A stretch of 64,000 nt of DNA from assembly GCA_016081115.2 (NCBI GenBank), contig CM071935.1, positions 48,429,150 through 48,493,149 of the forward strand, read 5' to 3'. Positions 9,401 through 17,467 of this stretch are shown here, one piece after another. The notes under the pieces were generated by a model, which did not search any database, was not told the origin of the DNA, and saw only the letters and a list, made by a program, of their open reading frames with translations. Made by a program: the position numbers and the translations under genes. Each line of letters begins with the position of its first letter. Within the stretch, counting starts at the first letter, position 1. Origin of the DNA: Rehmannia glutinosa. Its lineage: Eukaryota; Streptophyta; Magnoliopsida; Lamiales; Orobanchaceae.

Positions 9401-11624
9401 TGAACACATGAAACTGCACTCTGCCTCTCCTAAAGTGTTTCAAGACGATTAGGTCTTATATGGCAGACGATTGCAATAGTGACAAATAGGAACAAATCCA
9501 TTTCTTTTTCCAACATTTTTAGATGAAGTTCCTTCTTTAACAAAAGCATATTTAGAATTTTTATCTTTTTAGCAAAGTTTTTGTTAGAATTAGAACCAAA
9601 ACCAATACCTGCACGATCTCGATGATATTTTCCTTGAGATGTAATTTCATCTAATCTCCCCTTGCCAGTGCTCAGTGTTTTGACTGAATTTGTCATCTCA
9701 TTGAGTTCTTCCTTCACTTTAACAAGTTATTCTCTCCTATCGGTAGCAAGTCTTTCGAGTCTAACCACTTCCCCTTGAGTATCTCTTTTTGTGATAAGAG
9801 ATACAACTTTCTTCTCAGTCAGTCATATTTGTCTTTTGTGGAATTCGCATTTGTCAAGCATCTTTTGATAAATTCTTCTTAGTTCCTCATTCCTTGACTC
9901 CTCATCTAGATCGGACTCATCCTCAGAACTCTCAGTATCTGAATTGATCTCCTCTGCAAGAAGTACAGAGTTTAGACATCTTTCAACAAAAGGAAAGTTA
10001 GTGTCATACCTGCTTGGTGTTGTAACACCAGGAATAGCACTGGGGTGCGTTTCATTACAACCAACCTCTTTGTCAACGAAGGTGAATGATTTCCCATTCT
10101 TCTTTCGAGTATTTGCACATTCAACCTGGATGTGTCCAAAGCCACCACATTCTCTGCATTGAATACTTTTGCTTTTGATTGAGGATTTTCTTCTTCTGTT
10201 CTTTTGAATGTCAAGGAATTGAGGACGTGAAACCGAACTTTCTTCATAAACACAAGACATGTTAGCAACAAATACAAAACAGGACCTCACTAATAAGAAT
10301 TAGTGTTAGGCTCTTGATGCCAATTGATAGAATATGTTGCCCTATTAATCAATATAGTCTGATTTTCGTGAGTATTAATAAAAATCTTTGGTGTCAGACT
10401 GTGGAGTTATAACACTTAACACAGGCACAGTAAAAACAGACTGCACAGCGGAAATAAAAAAAATAACACCAGGATTTTTAACGTGCTTAGATTCCTCAAT
10501 CTTAATGCACGAGGCCACACCCAGAGAAGAAACAATCCAATATTAGAAAAGCAAAGCTTATTACAAATACGACTGGATTTACGAATAGCATAAAGACTCC
10601 CTCTTTATCAATTCACCAACACTCGTATAAAACTAATCTCTTGATTGAATCTTCCACAATCTCAACCTTGTTGGAATCCCTCCAACTTCAAATCCCTTGA
10701 ACGTTCGAGTCGATCCACGCCGTAGATCCTCACCTTCTTCTAGAAGAATAAAAGTATAGAACAAATGATTTCTTGAATAAGTACAAATATTGATCGAATA
10801 TGCTTTTCTCGATGACTTCTCCAAAAGTCGACTTCTCTTCTTATAGCAATCAAGAAGAAATCTCATCCACGATTTCAAGTGGGCGATTTCTTGCAAAAGG
10901 AAGGAAATCGAGAAAGAATAAAATTATTTCCTTGTGGGTAAGAATCATGTACACAAGGAAAGTGATTTAAAAAGGATAATTGGCAATTATAATAATGCAT
11001 TTGAATCAATTAAGATACACTTATCAAATAATATCAGCAACATTCACAATATAGACAACATGCCAAAAATCACAGCACAAAATCTGGCATAAAATCCGCC
11101 CCGATTACGTATGTAACCAGGTGTTGCATTACGAGTTACAACACCAAACCTTACACTGTGCACAAAGACCAAATTTGCCAAATATGCAAACATTAACATA
11201 GGATATTTCAAAGCTTGAGTTCACATCTAATAATTCCAAAGATTTACACAAAAAGAAAAAGTAATAAATAAGTAAAAAAATAAAAAAGAATCCTTCATCC
11301 AAAACAATCGATCACACCTAAAACAACTAGAATATAGATATACGTACACGAGGAAAGAGAGAGGGGGAGAGAGAGAGAGAAATGTGAGTATTTTACCTGG
11401 CTTACATCTTCAGCAATGTTGAGCCCTTCAATGACCGTCGCCGACACCGCTTTACACACAAATCCTCCATGTGTACCTACTACTATAGTTAGTCTTTGTT
11501 GGTAAAGCTACAAAGACGACTTTTTGGCACCGAAAAACAACTTGGCGTACGAGGTCGAGGAATTCGTGACAATCGGACTTGGCGGTCTGCAAAGTAGTCA
11601 AGGCATATTCCCATCTGAAGCCAT
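322..11624 (-). CDS. OASB: Plastid-type cysteine synthase, O-acetylserine (thiol) lyase, spliced, partial
   Basis: PLP enzyme of fold type II that joins O-acetylserine and sulfide to make cysteine. Nine exons are visible on the minus strand: 11624-11397, 5405-5296, 5091-5034, 4204-3942, 3299-3162, 3054-3003, 2876-2797, 2206-2147 and 402-322. All junctions are GT-AG and phases agree. The last exon (the conserved FPSFGER region) must lie beyond position 1. Visible family marks are the PLP lysine in CCSVKDR, the substrate loop TSGNTG, the phosphate loop GIGTGGT, and KPGPHKIQGIGAGF, the loop that contacts serine acetyltransferase. VCKAVS followed by EGLNIAED in exon 1 resembles the transit-peptide junction of plastid isoforms rather than cytosolic ones. 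The mitochondrial cyanoalanine synthase relative is the main alternative. The frame is broken in exon 4 and interrupted by two stops in exon 1, so this is either a young pseudogene or a gene with assembly errors. Intron 1 holds a 5.1-kb Copia element. Confidence 0.85.
441..869. repeat. Two tandem MITE-like copies in an intron
   Basis: Two related copies of about 210 bp lie head to tail (441-650 and 652-869). Each opens with a form of AGGTTGYATTTGGAT and closes with a form of CATCCAAATGAAGTG, so each has short degenerate inverted ends. Both carry internal GGATTTGAAATCC-like words. No coding capacity. Superfamily not determined; hAT or Mutator types are possible. Confidence 0.55.
870..1620. other. 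Intron sequence without recognised feature
   Basis: AT-rich intron DNA. A short stretch at about 1365-1445 repeats words like cgtacccgtat. I see no gene, RNA or element boundary. Confidence 0.5.
1621..1872. repeat. MITE with long terminal inverted repeats
   Basis: The left arm (from about 1625) and the reverse complement of the right arm (ending about 1868) share blocks such as AGTTATCTTTCAAAATTAC and ATTACAAAAAC over roughly 75 bp, leaving a short loop. This could fold into a long hairpin. The arms share ATTACAAAAACCC-like words with the MITE at 2419-2701, suggesting one family. No target duplication could be fixed. Confidence 0.65.
1873..2146. other. Intron sequence, nothing recognised
   Basis: AT-rich intron DNA between a MITE and the donor of the next exon (GT at 2146-2145). 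Confidence 0.4.
2147..2206 (-). CDS. Cysteine synthase exon 8 of the visible set
   Basis: 60 bp, 20 codons, phase 0 at both ends, acceptor TAG before 2206, donor GT after 2147. Encodes ISSDEAVETAKQLALQEGLL, the helix before the GISSG turn in the next exon. No break. Confidence 0.9.
2410..2710. repeat. Mutator-type MITE with 9-bp target duplication
   Basis: A 283-bp element (2419-2701) starts GGGATAATTA and ends TAATTATCCC, a perfect 10-bp inverted terminus. It is flanked by TTATGCTTA at 2410-2418 and at 2702-2710, a perfect 9-bp direct repeat as Mutator-like elements make. It has an A-run near its left end and no coding capacity. Confidence 0.85.
2797..2876 (-). CDS. Cysteine synthase exon 7 of the visible set
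   Basis: 80 bp. Completes the split glycine codon of the previous exon and encodes PHKIQGIGAGFIPKNVDQ followed by DVMDEVVE. It contains the family loop that binds serine acetyltransferase in the cysteine synthase complex. Borders are AG before 2876 and GT after 2797. No break. Confidence 0.9.
3003..3054 (-). CDS. Cysteine synthase exon 6 of the visible set
   Basis: 52 bp encoding VIGVEPAESNILSGGKP plus the first base of a glycine codon. Acceptor CAG before 3054, donor GTAAG after 3003. No break. Confidence 0.9.
3162..3299 (-). CDS. Cysteine synthase exon 5 of the visible set
   Basis: 138 bp, 46 codons, phase 0 at both ends. Encodes HYETTGPEIWEDTKGKVD and then AGIGTGGTISG, the glycine loop holding the PLP phosphate. 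The first residue is threonine where the family usually has isoleucine or valine. No break. Confidence 0.92.
3655..3912. repeat. MITE with CAGGGGCGGAACCA-type ends
   Basis: Starts near 3657 with CAGGGGCGGAACCAGGA and ends near 3907 with TGGCTCTGCCACTG, whose reverse complement is CAGTGGCAGAGCCA. A GGGGGG/CCCCCC pair sits inside both ends. These termini resemble common plant DNA-transposon MITEs. The target duplication is unclear because both flanks contain TATA. Confidence 0.65.
3942..4204 (-). CDS. Cysteine synthase exon 4 of the visible set, frameshifted
   Basis: Encodes the core from LVEATSGNTG through ASKGYKLILTMPDSMSLERR to the QFDNP region. It is 263 bp; the phases of its neighbours require 264. 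About 3984-3990 the minus strand reads CCCCAATGCC where one more base would restore the family reading after NSTP. As read, the frame runs into TGA at 3952-3950. DSMS replaces the usual ASMS. Splice borders are intact (TAG before 4204, GT after 3942). The break is a one-base deletion, either real or an assembly error. Confidence 0.88.
4368..4886. repeat. AT-rich MITE-like repeat with inverted ends
   Basis: CATCTCCAACCCA at 4408-4420 is matched in inverted orientation by TGGGTTGGAGATG at 4872-4884. Between them is very AT-rich DNA. ATTACACCAAATTTGGTGT occurs just outside the left end (about 4368) and again inside near the right end (about 4783), so the element may begin earlier or be two nested copies. 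No coding capacity. Confidence 0.55.
5034..5091 (-). CDS. Cysteine synthase exon 3 of the visible set
   Basis: 58 bp encoding IGYSMIADAEQKGLITPGN after completing a split arginine codon. Acceptor CTAG before 5091, donor GTAAG after 5034. No break. Confidence 0.9.
5296..5405 (-). CDS. Cysteine synthase exon 2 with the PLP lysine
   Basis: 110 bp. Encodes LIGKTPMVYLNN, VVKGCVANIAAKLEIMEP and CCSVKDR. The lysine of SVKDR is the family's Schiff-base residue. VVKGCVANIAAK is closer to plastid and mitochondrial isoforms than to cytosolic ones. Acceptor AACAG before 5405, donor GTGAG after 5296. No break. Confidence 0.93.
5609..5858 (-). mobile_element. tRNA-derived SINE with 13-bp target duplication
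   Basis: Element 5622-5845. Read on the minus strand it begins GAGCCGATGAGGCC, contains a pol III A-box-like stretch (about 5834-5814) and a B box GGTTCGATTCTT (5792-5781), and ends in an A-rich tail (5635-5622). It is flanked by AATGGCAAGAACT (5609-5621) and AATGCCAAGAACT (5846-5858), differing at one base. This is the structure of a plant SINE inserted in intron 1. Confidence 0.85.
6083..6918 (-). repeat. 3' LTR of the intron Copia element
   Basis: 836 bp, plus-strand ends TGATAGAATATG and CATTAACA. Nearly identical to the LTR at 10325-11198, but lacks about 37 bp present there after GGCACAGTAA, which accounts for most of the length difference. Other differences are scattered single bases. 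Confidence 0.92.
6919..6930 (-). promoter_or_regulatory. Polypurine tract of the Copia element
   Basis: Minus strand AAAGGGGGAGAT directly before the 3' LTR. This is the expected plus-strand priming site. Confidence 0.85.
6931..8077 (-). other. 3' untranslated interior of the Copia element
   Basis: About 1.1 kb between the end of pol and the polypurine tract. It holds short C- and T-rich runs and several GTGTTGTA-like words, but no recognisable protein. Confidence 0.5.
8078..8725 (-). pseudogene. Copia RNase H region, remnant
   Basis: Two reading frames cover the RNase H end of a Copia polyprotein. The first (8725-8414) carries DVDLTGDADDRKST, a form of the D-x-D-W-A-G block, then SWYSKKQSWVSLSTVESEYI and AYCDNSSAINI. 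The second (8395-8078) continues with IADIFTEAL, the usual polyprotein C-terminus. A stop separates them. No reverse transcriptase precedes it; pre-integrase sequence lies only about 100 bp upstream on the minus strand. Confidence 0.85.
8815..9240 (-). pseudogene. Copia protease end and GAG-pre-integrase remnant
   Basis: The minus strand encodes LKNVLYVEGLKANLISISQ, the conserved end of the Copia protease domain, and, about 8900-8830, WHQKMGHLNFRGMH, the pre-integrase zinc region. The protease active-site Asp block is not found upstream in frame. The sequence then jumps to RNase H, so integrase and reverse transcriptase have been deleted near 8810. Confidence 0.75.
9430..10290 (-). pseudogene. 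Copia gag C-terminal half with zinc knuckle
   Basis: The frame at 10290-9823 has a complete CCHC knuckle (CRECGGFGHIQVEC) followed by an acidic Ser/Glu/Asp-rich stretch and a charged helix. The frame 9717-9430 continues in a charged region. Translation could begin only about 20 bp after the primer site, so the N-terminal capsid-forming part of gag is missing. The knuckle suggests RNA binding is the one gag function it could keep. Confidence 0.75.
10310..10322 (-). promoter_or_regulatory. Primer binding site of the Copia element
   Basis: Minus strand TGGCATCAAGAGC, two bases from the 5' LTR, is a variant of the initiator-Met tRNA complement TGGTATCAGAGC. Confidence 0.75.
10325..11198 (-). repeat. 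5' LTR of the intron Copia element
   Basis: 874 bp with TG...CA ends, pairing with 6083-6918. This copy keeps the about 37-bp stretch lost from the other LTR. A near-palindrome GGTGTTGCATTACGAG...TTACAACACC lies near 11117-11143. Confidence 0.92.
11397..11624 (-). CDS. Cysteine synthase exon 1, transit peptide region with two stops
   Basis: From ATG at 11624 the frame is 76 codons to the donor after 11397 and joins exon 2 in phase. It encodes a Ser/Arg-containing leader (for example SPIVTNSSTSYAKLFFGAKK), then GGFVCKAVSATVIEGLNIAE, matching the transit-peptide junction of plastid isoforms. TGA at 11600-11598 and TAG at 11510-11508 interrupt it. Another frame in the same stretch is open for 60 codons, so one or two indels could explain the stops. 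The start codon is chosen by frame and MAS- context, and is uncertain. Confidence 0.6.
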
Positions 11625-11790
11625 TGCCAATCAACTCCTCCTCTCACGCTCACTGTGTGTCGGATACTACTGCGATCATATGTTCTAATTTTTATGCTCT
11701 CTTGTCACCTTCTTTGTGTGTTTCTTTGCGTGTGATTTTGTGGTGTGTACGCCGCCATCTTGAATCGTTATACTTATTTATTTATCCTAA
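11625..11790 (-). promoter_or_regulatory. Candidate promoter and 5' leader of the cysteine synthase gene
   Basis: On the minus strand GATAAATAAATAAGTATAA (about 11786-11768) is TATA-like and lies about 150 bp before the ATG. An upstream ATG near 11752 opens a short frame of 17 codons, a possible upstream ORF. Confidence 0.35.
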
Positions 11791-11809
11791 ATTCCTAATC
11801 CTTTCCTAG

Positions 11810-12484
11810 GGATGGCAATTTCCTCGAACCCGACGGAGGATCCGATACCCTACCCTAACGGAGGAGGGTATGGAGGGTAGTTTTGTACCGATTAAATAAA
11901 TGGGTGCGTGGGTATGGGTATTTTCGGGTATGGGTATGGAGGTGGGTCTAGGTACATCCTACCCATACCCTACCCGATACCGATTAAATAATAATATTAT
12001 ATATATAATATATCTACATATATATTTATTTATAATATTTTACATATATTTTTTTATTTATACAACTCTATTTATTTATATTTAAAGAAAATAATTTTTC
12101 CCAAGTCTCAACCAAAATGTACTAACCACTAACACTTTTGTTTAATACTTTTTAATATTTTGCTATATTTTTATAATATATAGTTCGCTAATTCTTATCT
12201 GTATTCTTTTTTCCTTATTGTTTCCTTTAGAATTTAGGAAATATCTATATTTTTATTTAAAAACTCAATTTTCTCTTTAAAAAAGAAATAACTAAAATTT
12301 GAAAAAATACAATTGTAAGTGGTAAGAGGGTGCGGGTAGGGTATGAATATCCAGATCCTCCAGATGGGTATGGGGATGGGTATGGCGAATACCCGATGGG
12401 TATGGGTATGGGTATGGGTATGAATATAATAAATGGGTATGGGGATGGAGGATGTAGAATCCAGAATCCTACCCATTGCCATCC
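11810..12484. repeat. GGGTAT-rich repeat with GGATGGCAAT inverted ends
   Basis: Starts GGATGGCAAT (11810-11819) and ends ATTGCCATCC (12475-12484). The inner flanks are runs of GGGTATGGGTATGG-type words on both sides of an AT-rich core, so much of the element is self-complementary. It lies just upstream of the cysteine synthase promoter. Non-coding. Confidence 0.65.
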
Positions 12485-12917
12485 TCGGACAACATGAATC
12501 TTTTCTTTTTTTTTTTTGGGGGGGACCACGTCAATTATTTGAAGGGCTTAAAAAAACCAAAATAAAATAATAATAAAATAAATAAATAATATTTAATTCA
12601 GAAACATTTATTAAAATATATTATATATATTGTTACATAAAATATGAAACTCAATCGTTATCTAAAAATTAATAAATGTATTTGAAAGTATCAAATACAA
12701 TCCCAATATAATTTCAAATTAACATGTAGTTAAAATTCTTTTAATTTGTTTTACACTCTAATCGAAGCCAAGTAAATTTTCAAGCTCCATGAATTTATAT
12801 ATAATTTTATTTTTATTTTTTCAAAATAAAAGCAAATAATACTATATGTTCTTGGGTTTTTTAACAGTTTATTATAGGTGGAGGAAATTATTACACAATT
12901 ATAATGGAAATGGGGAG
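12485..12917. other. AT-rich intergenic DNA
   Basis: Contains a T9/G7 run at about 12510-12523 and AT-rich sequence. No gene or element recognised. Confidence 0.5.
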
Positions 12918-12926
12918 ATTTAAAAA

Positions 12927-13030
12927 GAGCAAATGGTGAGATTTACCCACTTGAGATAGGAGAGAGACTTTTTTGATATGTAAGATAAAAAAACTATGTT
13001 TTTTACCCACTTTTGGGGTTCTTTTACCAC
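12927..13030 (+). repeat. Left terminal inverted repeat of the MULE
   Basis: Shares with the reverse complement of the right end the blocks ACCCACT, GATAG, AAGATAA and TTTTnTACCCA in the same order and similar spacing. The match is degenerate, implying an old insertion or naturally divergent ends. Confidence 0.7.
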
Positions 13031-13344
13031 AATATCCTTGAAGCTTTAAATGCAAGTCTTTAAAGTAGGTAAGTTGTATTTCTCTCTCTTGTTAAATACA
13101 TAACATACATACATATGATTCCCATTCCCATTTGCTCTTTATTTTTTCTCTCTCTTTCTCTTCTTCTTCACAAAATATCAAGAAGTTCTTTTTGTGGTCT
13201 TTCGTCTACCCAAAATCGCACCAGAAACAGGAAAAAACAAGGTAATGTTGCTTCTCCTCTTAGTTACTTAACCTTGTAAAAATTGTTCAAGAATATATTT
13301 ACACGATATGTGAAATTTCTGAATCTAAGAAACAAGATTGCACT

Positions 13345-13561
13345 GTGCACGATATATTGCGGCACGATATATCGTGCCAAATTTTAAATGAGGCACGAAA
13401 TACCGTCCCTATATTGGGCACGATATATCGTGCCACATCAAATGTTTGGCACGATATATCGTGCCCAATATAGTATCGTGCCCAATATAGGCACGATATT
13501 TCGTGCCTCATTTAAAATTTGGCACGATATATCGTGCCAAATCGTGTCAGTGATCGTGCCA
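13345..13561. repeat. Left cluster of GGCACGATATATCGTGCC palindromes
   Basis: Perfect 18-bp copies at 13361, 13417, 13448 and 13521, with degenerate copies between. The cluster is itself a large inverted repeat: 13361-13434 matches the reverse complement of 13448-13538 apart from a 17-bp duplication and a few base changes, around a 13-bp spacer. It sits about 430 bp inside the MULE end and 100-300 bp upstream of the transposase start. Confidence 0.9.
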
Positions 13562-13650
13562 TATTTTGTAGTTCTATTTTCATTTTGTGCCTTTTTTATG
13601 CCTACATATTGTGGCATATCTTTAATATTTTTTATATTTCATGTTTGTAG

Positions 13651-16600
13651 ATGAACTCTGGCTATGTTGTTGTTCGATTTGGAGGTCACCGGGAAGGTTT
13701 CGAATATAAAAATGGTGAAGAAGAAGTTGTACGTGTTGAATCGGGCAAACTAAATTATAGTGAAATATTGGAGGAGGTTTATGGTGTTGTTAAAGTTGAT
13801 AGGGGCATATACGATTGTGTAATGCATTCATGCTATTGTAGATATTTTTGGAAACAAACTTGGGAAGTTAAAGTTGAAAAACGACCGTGACATTGAAAGT
13901 GCATTTGAGAACACTGAGTTACCAGTTGTTTTTGTAACACTGAAAAGAAAAATAGGTGAAACTAGTTCACATAATGTATTGGGAAGTCAGTCTGGGCATA
14001 ATCGAGTTGAGAACGTTGAAGGTCAACAAGATATTGGTGGAAGTTTTATGCAACTAATGGCTACTCAGAATGATTTTTCAACAGTCATTGGGCCTAATTA
14101 CAATTACATGCACCTCCTTGGTTTTCAACAATACAGTGTACCGCACATCAATCTATATAGTCATGTAGTAAGGTCTAGTGGAGCACTTTTTATGCATATG
14201 AATAATGTTCCAATTATTGATCATCCGGGTCCACTCTCACCTACAGTTAATATTCCAAATATCAATTGCCCGGGACCTAGTATAAGGCCAAGCAATGAAG
14301 ATGGCTATTATCCTGATATGGGTTGTGATAATACTGATGCTAATCGTGATAATGCTGATGCTGATGTTGGTTGTGATAATAATGAAGATGATTTTGGTGA
14401 AAACTACAGTGTTGGTGATGTTCGTTGTAATAATAATGCAGATGATTTTGGTAAGAACTACACTGCTAGTGATATTGGTACTGATGTTGAAGCTAATAAT
14501 CAATTTGAAAATAACCGAAAGAACGTGTTAAATTTGAGGAATTTTGTGAGTGGAGGCGTGAAGCGGAGAGAATTGTTTTCATTAAACCAAAACCAAGATG
14601 CACAGGAAGAACGAGGTGTTAACATACATCCAGATATCCATAGAGACAATAGGGACGAAACAATAGTGCCCACCGGACGAAGTTGGGTGATTCCTGGTGC
14701 ACTCTCGCACGTTTCACTTCCTCCCGAAGAACTTGCTAGATTTTAAGCATCTGGTGGGACATTGCGCCAAGAAGCAACATACATGAGCAAAACCGAATTG
14801 GAGATGGCACTAGGCATGTATCACCTTGAAAATCAAGTCAAGTATCGAGTTGAATGCTCAGATAAGACTCGTTATTATGCAATATGCAAGTATGAACGAT
14901 GCCCTTTTCGAATGCGTGCATATGGAAAGGATGGTATTTGGAGAGTAGGAAGTTTGACAAGCACCATGAATGTGGGTTAAATTTGAATGATAATGCATCT
15001 AGGTGGGTGCATTCTAAAGTAGTAGATGCGTATTTTGCATCTAGATTACTAGTGGAACATTCTGCGCTCGTGCCAAGAGATATGATAGCGGAGTTGGAAT
15101 CGCGACATGAGCTTAATATGAGTTATAATGTTGCGTTGAGTGATAAATATCATGCTTTTGGGTTGATATATGGAGATAGCAACAAGTCATTCAATCTACT
15201 TCTGGCATACTTACACATGTTGAATTTAACTAATCTCGGATCGATAACTAGATGGAAGTCGGATAATTTTAATAGATTCAAGTACGTGTTTTTTGCTTTG
15301 CATGCATCAATCATTGGATCCAAAACCATGCTCGGCTGGTTTTTTTGATTGATGGAACACACCTTAAAGGCAAGTACCGGGGAATATTATTTGTTGTCGT
15401 AACAAAAGATGGTAATGAACAGATTTTCCCACTTGCGGTTGGAATTGGGGATGTTGAAAACGACGGATCCTGGACATAATTTTTGAGACAGTTGAGAGAT
15501 GCTTATACGTGCCCACGTGATCTACTAATTGTTTCTGATCAGCACAAGAGTATCAATAATGCTATAAATATAGTATACCCAGAAGCATCACATGGGCTTT
15601 GCACTTATCATTTGCAAAGTAATTTGGCTCAATACGGTCAACATATAGTAGCAATGTTTAGGAATGCAGCATATTCATACCGTCGTGAAGATTATTTAAG
15701 TATTCTGAAAACATAAAAGTTGCTAGTGAGAAGGGTGCATTTAAGAAGTTAGAACGTGCAGGGGAAGACAGATGGTCTCAAGTTAAGTGTCATGTCCGAC
15801 GTTATGGGTTCATGACATCAAACTCGGGTGAGAGCTTCAATAGTCGGTTATTATGGGCCAGAAAGTTACCTGTTTGTTCTGTGCTTGAGTGTGCTCGGAC
15901 TATTATTGAAAAGTGGTTTTATGAACGACGCACTGCTGCTAATGAAAGAGATCAAGAGTTAACACTTAAAGCAACCAAAAGATTAAGTGATGCAGTTGAG
16001 ATAGGTCGTAGAATGGATGTACAATGTCTTAGTAATGTGAAGTACAAAGTGAAAGATGGAACAAAGACCTATTTGGTTGACTTATCCCAAAGAACGTGCA
16101 TCTGTCGAGAATTTGAATATGAATTGATGCCTTGCTCCCATGCATCTGCAACAATTAAATATAAATAAATTTAAACTTTATATCAATATTTTCACATAAT
16201 TCGTTCAATATTTTCACATAATTGTTTGTTTATTTGTGCAGAAAGGCGAACCTCCATATATATTCATTTGTTGCACATTATTATAAAAATGAAAATCTTC
16301 AACAAATGTGGGCGGATGAAGTTCTACCAGTTCTTGATCCGAGTGAATGGGTTCTACCACAAGAGGTGCGAGAATTAGTATGCAACCCTCCAAATAACCC
16401 GAGACAAGCGGTCGCCCTGACAAAAAGTAGAGTTCATTAACCGTTGAATCATCAAGTAATCGTTCACGTAAGAGTCAAATTTGTTCAAGGTGTGGGGATG
16501 CTGGCCACAATTGCATCAAATGCACTATGTCATCGCTGCTTGATGAGCACGGAAGTGCCTCAGTGACACAGTCGGGTCCTTCAAGACAAGTGCGTAGTAA

Positions 16601-16709
16601 AAAGAAATATGGAATATGCCGAGCAAATGATCATACCCATAGAAGATGCCCGAGACGTCCGGATGATGAAAATTACGCAAAATTTATTACAATTGTAATA
16701 CTATGTTAG
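13651..16709 (+). pseudogene. MuDR-type transposase of the MULE, broken
   Basis: N-terminal part from ATG 13651 (MNSGYVVVRFGGHREGFEYK), shifted in frame near 13865. An Asn/Asp-rich spacer follows, then the MuDR DNA-binding region (YRVECSDKTRYYAICKYERC, about 14840-14910). The DDE core has first Asp in LIDGTHLKGKYRG (codon 15351-15353), second Asp in LIVSDQHKS (15537-15539) and Glu in TSNSGESFN (15830-15832), so all three catalytic residues survive. A SWIM finger (CIC...CSHA, about 16097-16146) and a CCHC knuckle (CSRCGDAGHNCIKC) follow. TAA at 14743-14745 and several frame changes (about 14975, 15347, 15478, 15715) prevent a full product. An intron may lie at about 16165-16250. Confidence 0.85.
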
Positions 16710-16765
16710 CAAATAACACTAAGAGCAGAAAGTCCAGTAGTCCTTCAAACATGTGTTTCACAATA

Positions 16766-16845
16766 GGCACGATATATCGTGCCACATCAAATGGTTGGGC
16801 ACGATATATCATGCCTAATTAAAGTTGGGCACGATATATCGTGCC
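16766..16845. repeat. Central cluster of the 18-bp palindrome
   Basis: Perfect GGCACGATATATCGTGCC at 16766-16783 and 16828-16845, and a one-mismatch copy at 16798-16815. They lie between the 3' ends of the two convergent MULE genes, where transcription would meet. Confidence 0.9.
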
Positions 16846-17023
16846 GTATCGTTCCATTTTATGTTTTACGTGTTTTACTTAGTTTTGTATAAGATTTCTA
16901 TATATTTTTTTTTTACCAATTTCAAGTGTTTAACCTCTGATTTGGAAATAATAGGACATAAAACCATGCAAAATGAATATTTACATAACTCAAAATATTT
17001 ACAAGATATACAATAAAAATGTA

Positions 17024-17467
17024 CTACGACTGAAAAGTACTACTATTTGTACTGTACTGATAAATTTGTCGTGCCATCGTCCTCCTTAACTCGGGAATTG
17101 AATCCTGCACCTGCTTCTTATTAATCTTCTTTGTGATACAACTAACGACACAATAGATTGCAAATACGCCACAACTGGTGGTATCGATCTGCTAATAACA
17201 ATCTTTCGGCCCTGCAGTGACAAGCTCCCACTCGTGGTGGACGGGCTCGATATCTAAGGCGTCGTAGAAGCCAACGTGCATAATTACATATAGGAGGATG
17301 TGACGGAGTGGACGTGTGGCGGCAACCCTCGAGGCACGAATATCAAGTGTGTATCGAGATGCGTATAGTAAGTCGTACATAAGTACTCTAGCTCTACGGA
17401 GATCCAGTCTGCACACGACAAAATGTCCCGATAAATTCACGATCACGAACACTTGGGGAAAAAACAA
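17024..17467 (-). pseudogene. C48 peptidase domain exon of the ULP1-like gene
   Basis: Encodes NLSGHFVVCRLDLRRARVL, MYD, and, after a TAG at 17194-17192, QIDTTSCGVFAIYCV. The His of GHFVV, the Asp of MYD, the Gln and the Cys of SCGVF (codon 17173-17171) match the H-D-Q-C catalytic set of ULP1 proteases. The TAG stands just before the catalytic Gln, so a normal product would lose the nucleophile. Confidence 0.8.

Larger units (their letters stand above)
6083..11198 (-). mobile_element. Non-autonomous Ty1/Copia element in intron 1
   Basis: 5116 bp, bounded by two LTRs with TG...CA ends and by TAGGA at 6078-6082 and 11199-11203, a perfect 5-bp target duplication. A primer site adjoins the right LTR and a polypurine tract adjoins the left LTR, so it reads right to left. 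The interior is only 3.4 kb. It keeps the gag zinc knuckle, part of the protease, the GAG-pre-integrase region and RNase H. The gag N-terminus, the integrase core and the reverse transcriptase are absent. It would need enzymes from a relative to move. Confidence 0.92.

Noticed and set aside
9944..10162. 72-codon plus-strand frame in the Copia element
   Set aside because: Antisense of gag with its CCHC knuckle; no independent support.
12234..12529. Open frames with Pro-Ile-Pro and Thr-His repeats
   Set aside because: They translate the GGGTAT repeats of a non-coding element.
13345..13561. CRISPR-like array of repeated 18-mers
   Set aside because: Repeats are palindromes in a large inverted repeat with irregular spacing inside a plant transposon; no cas genes and a eukaryotic context.
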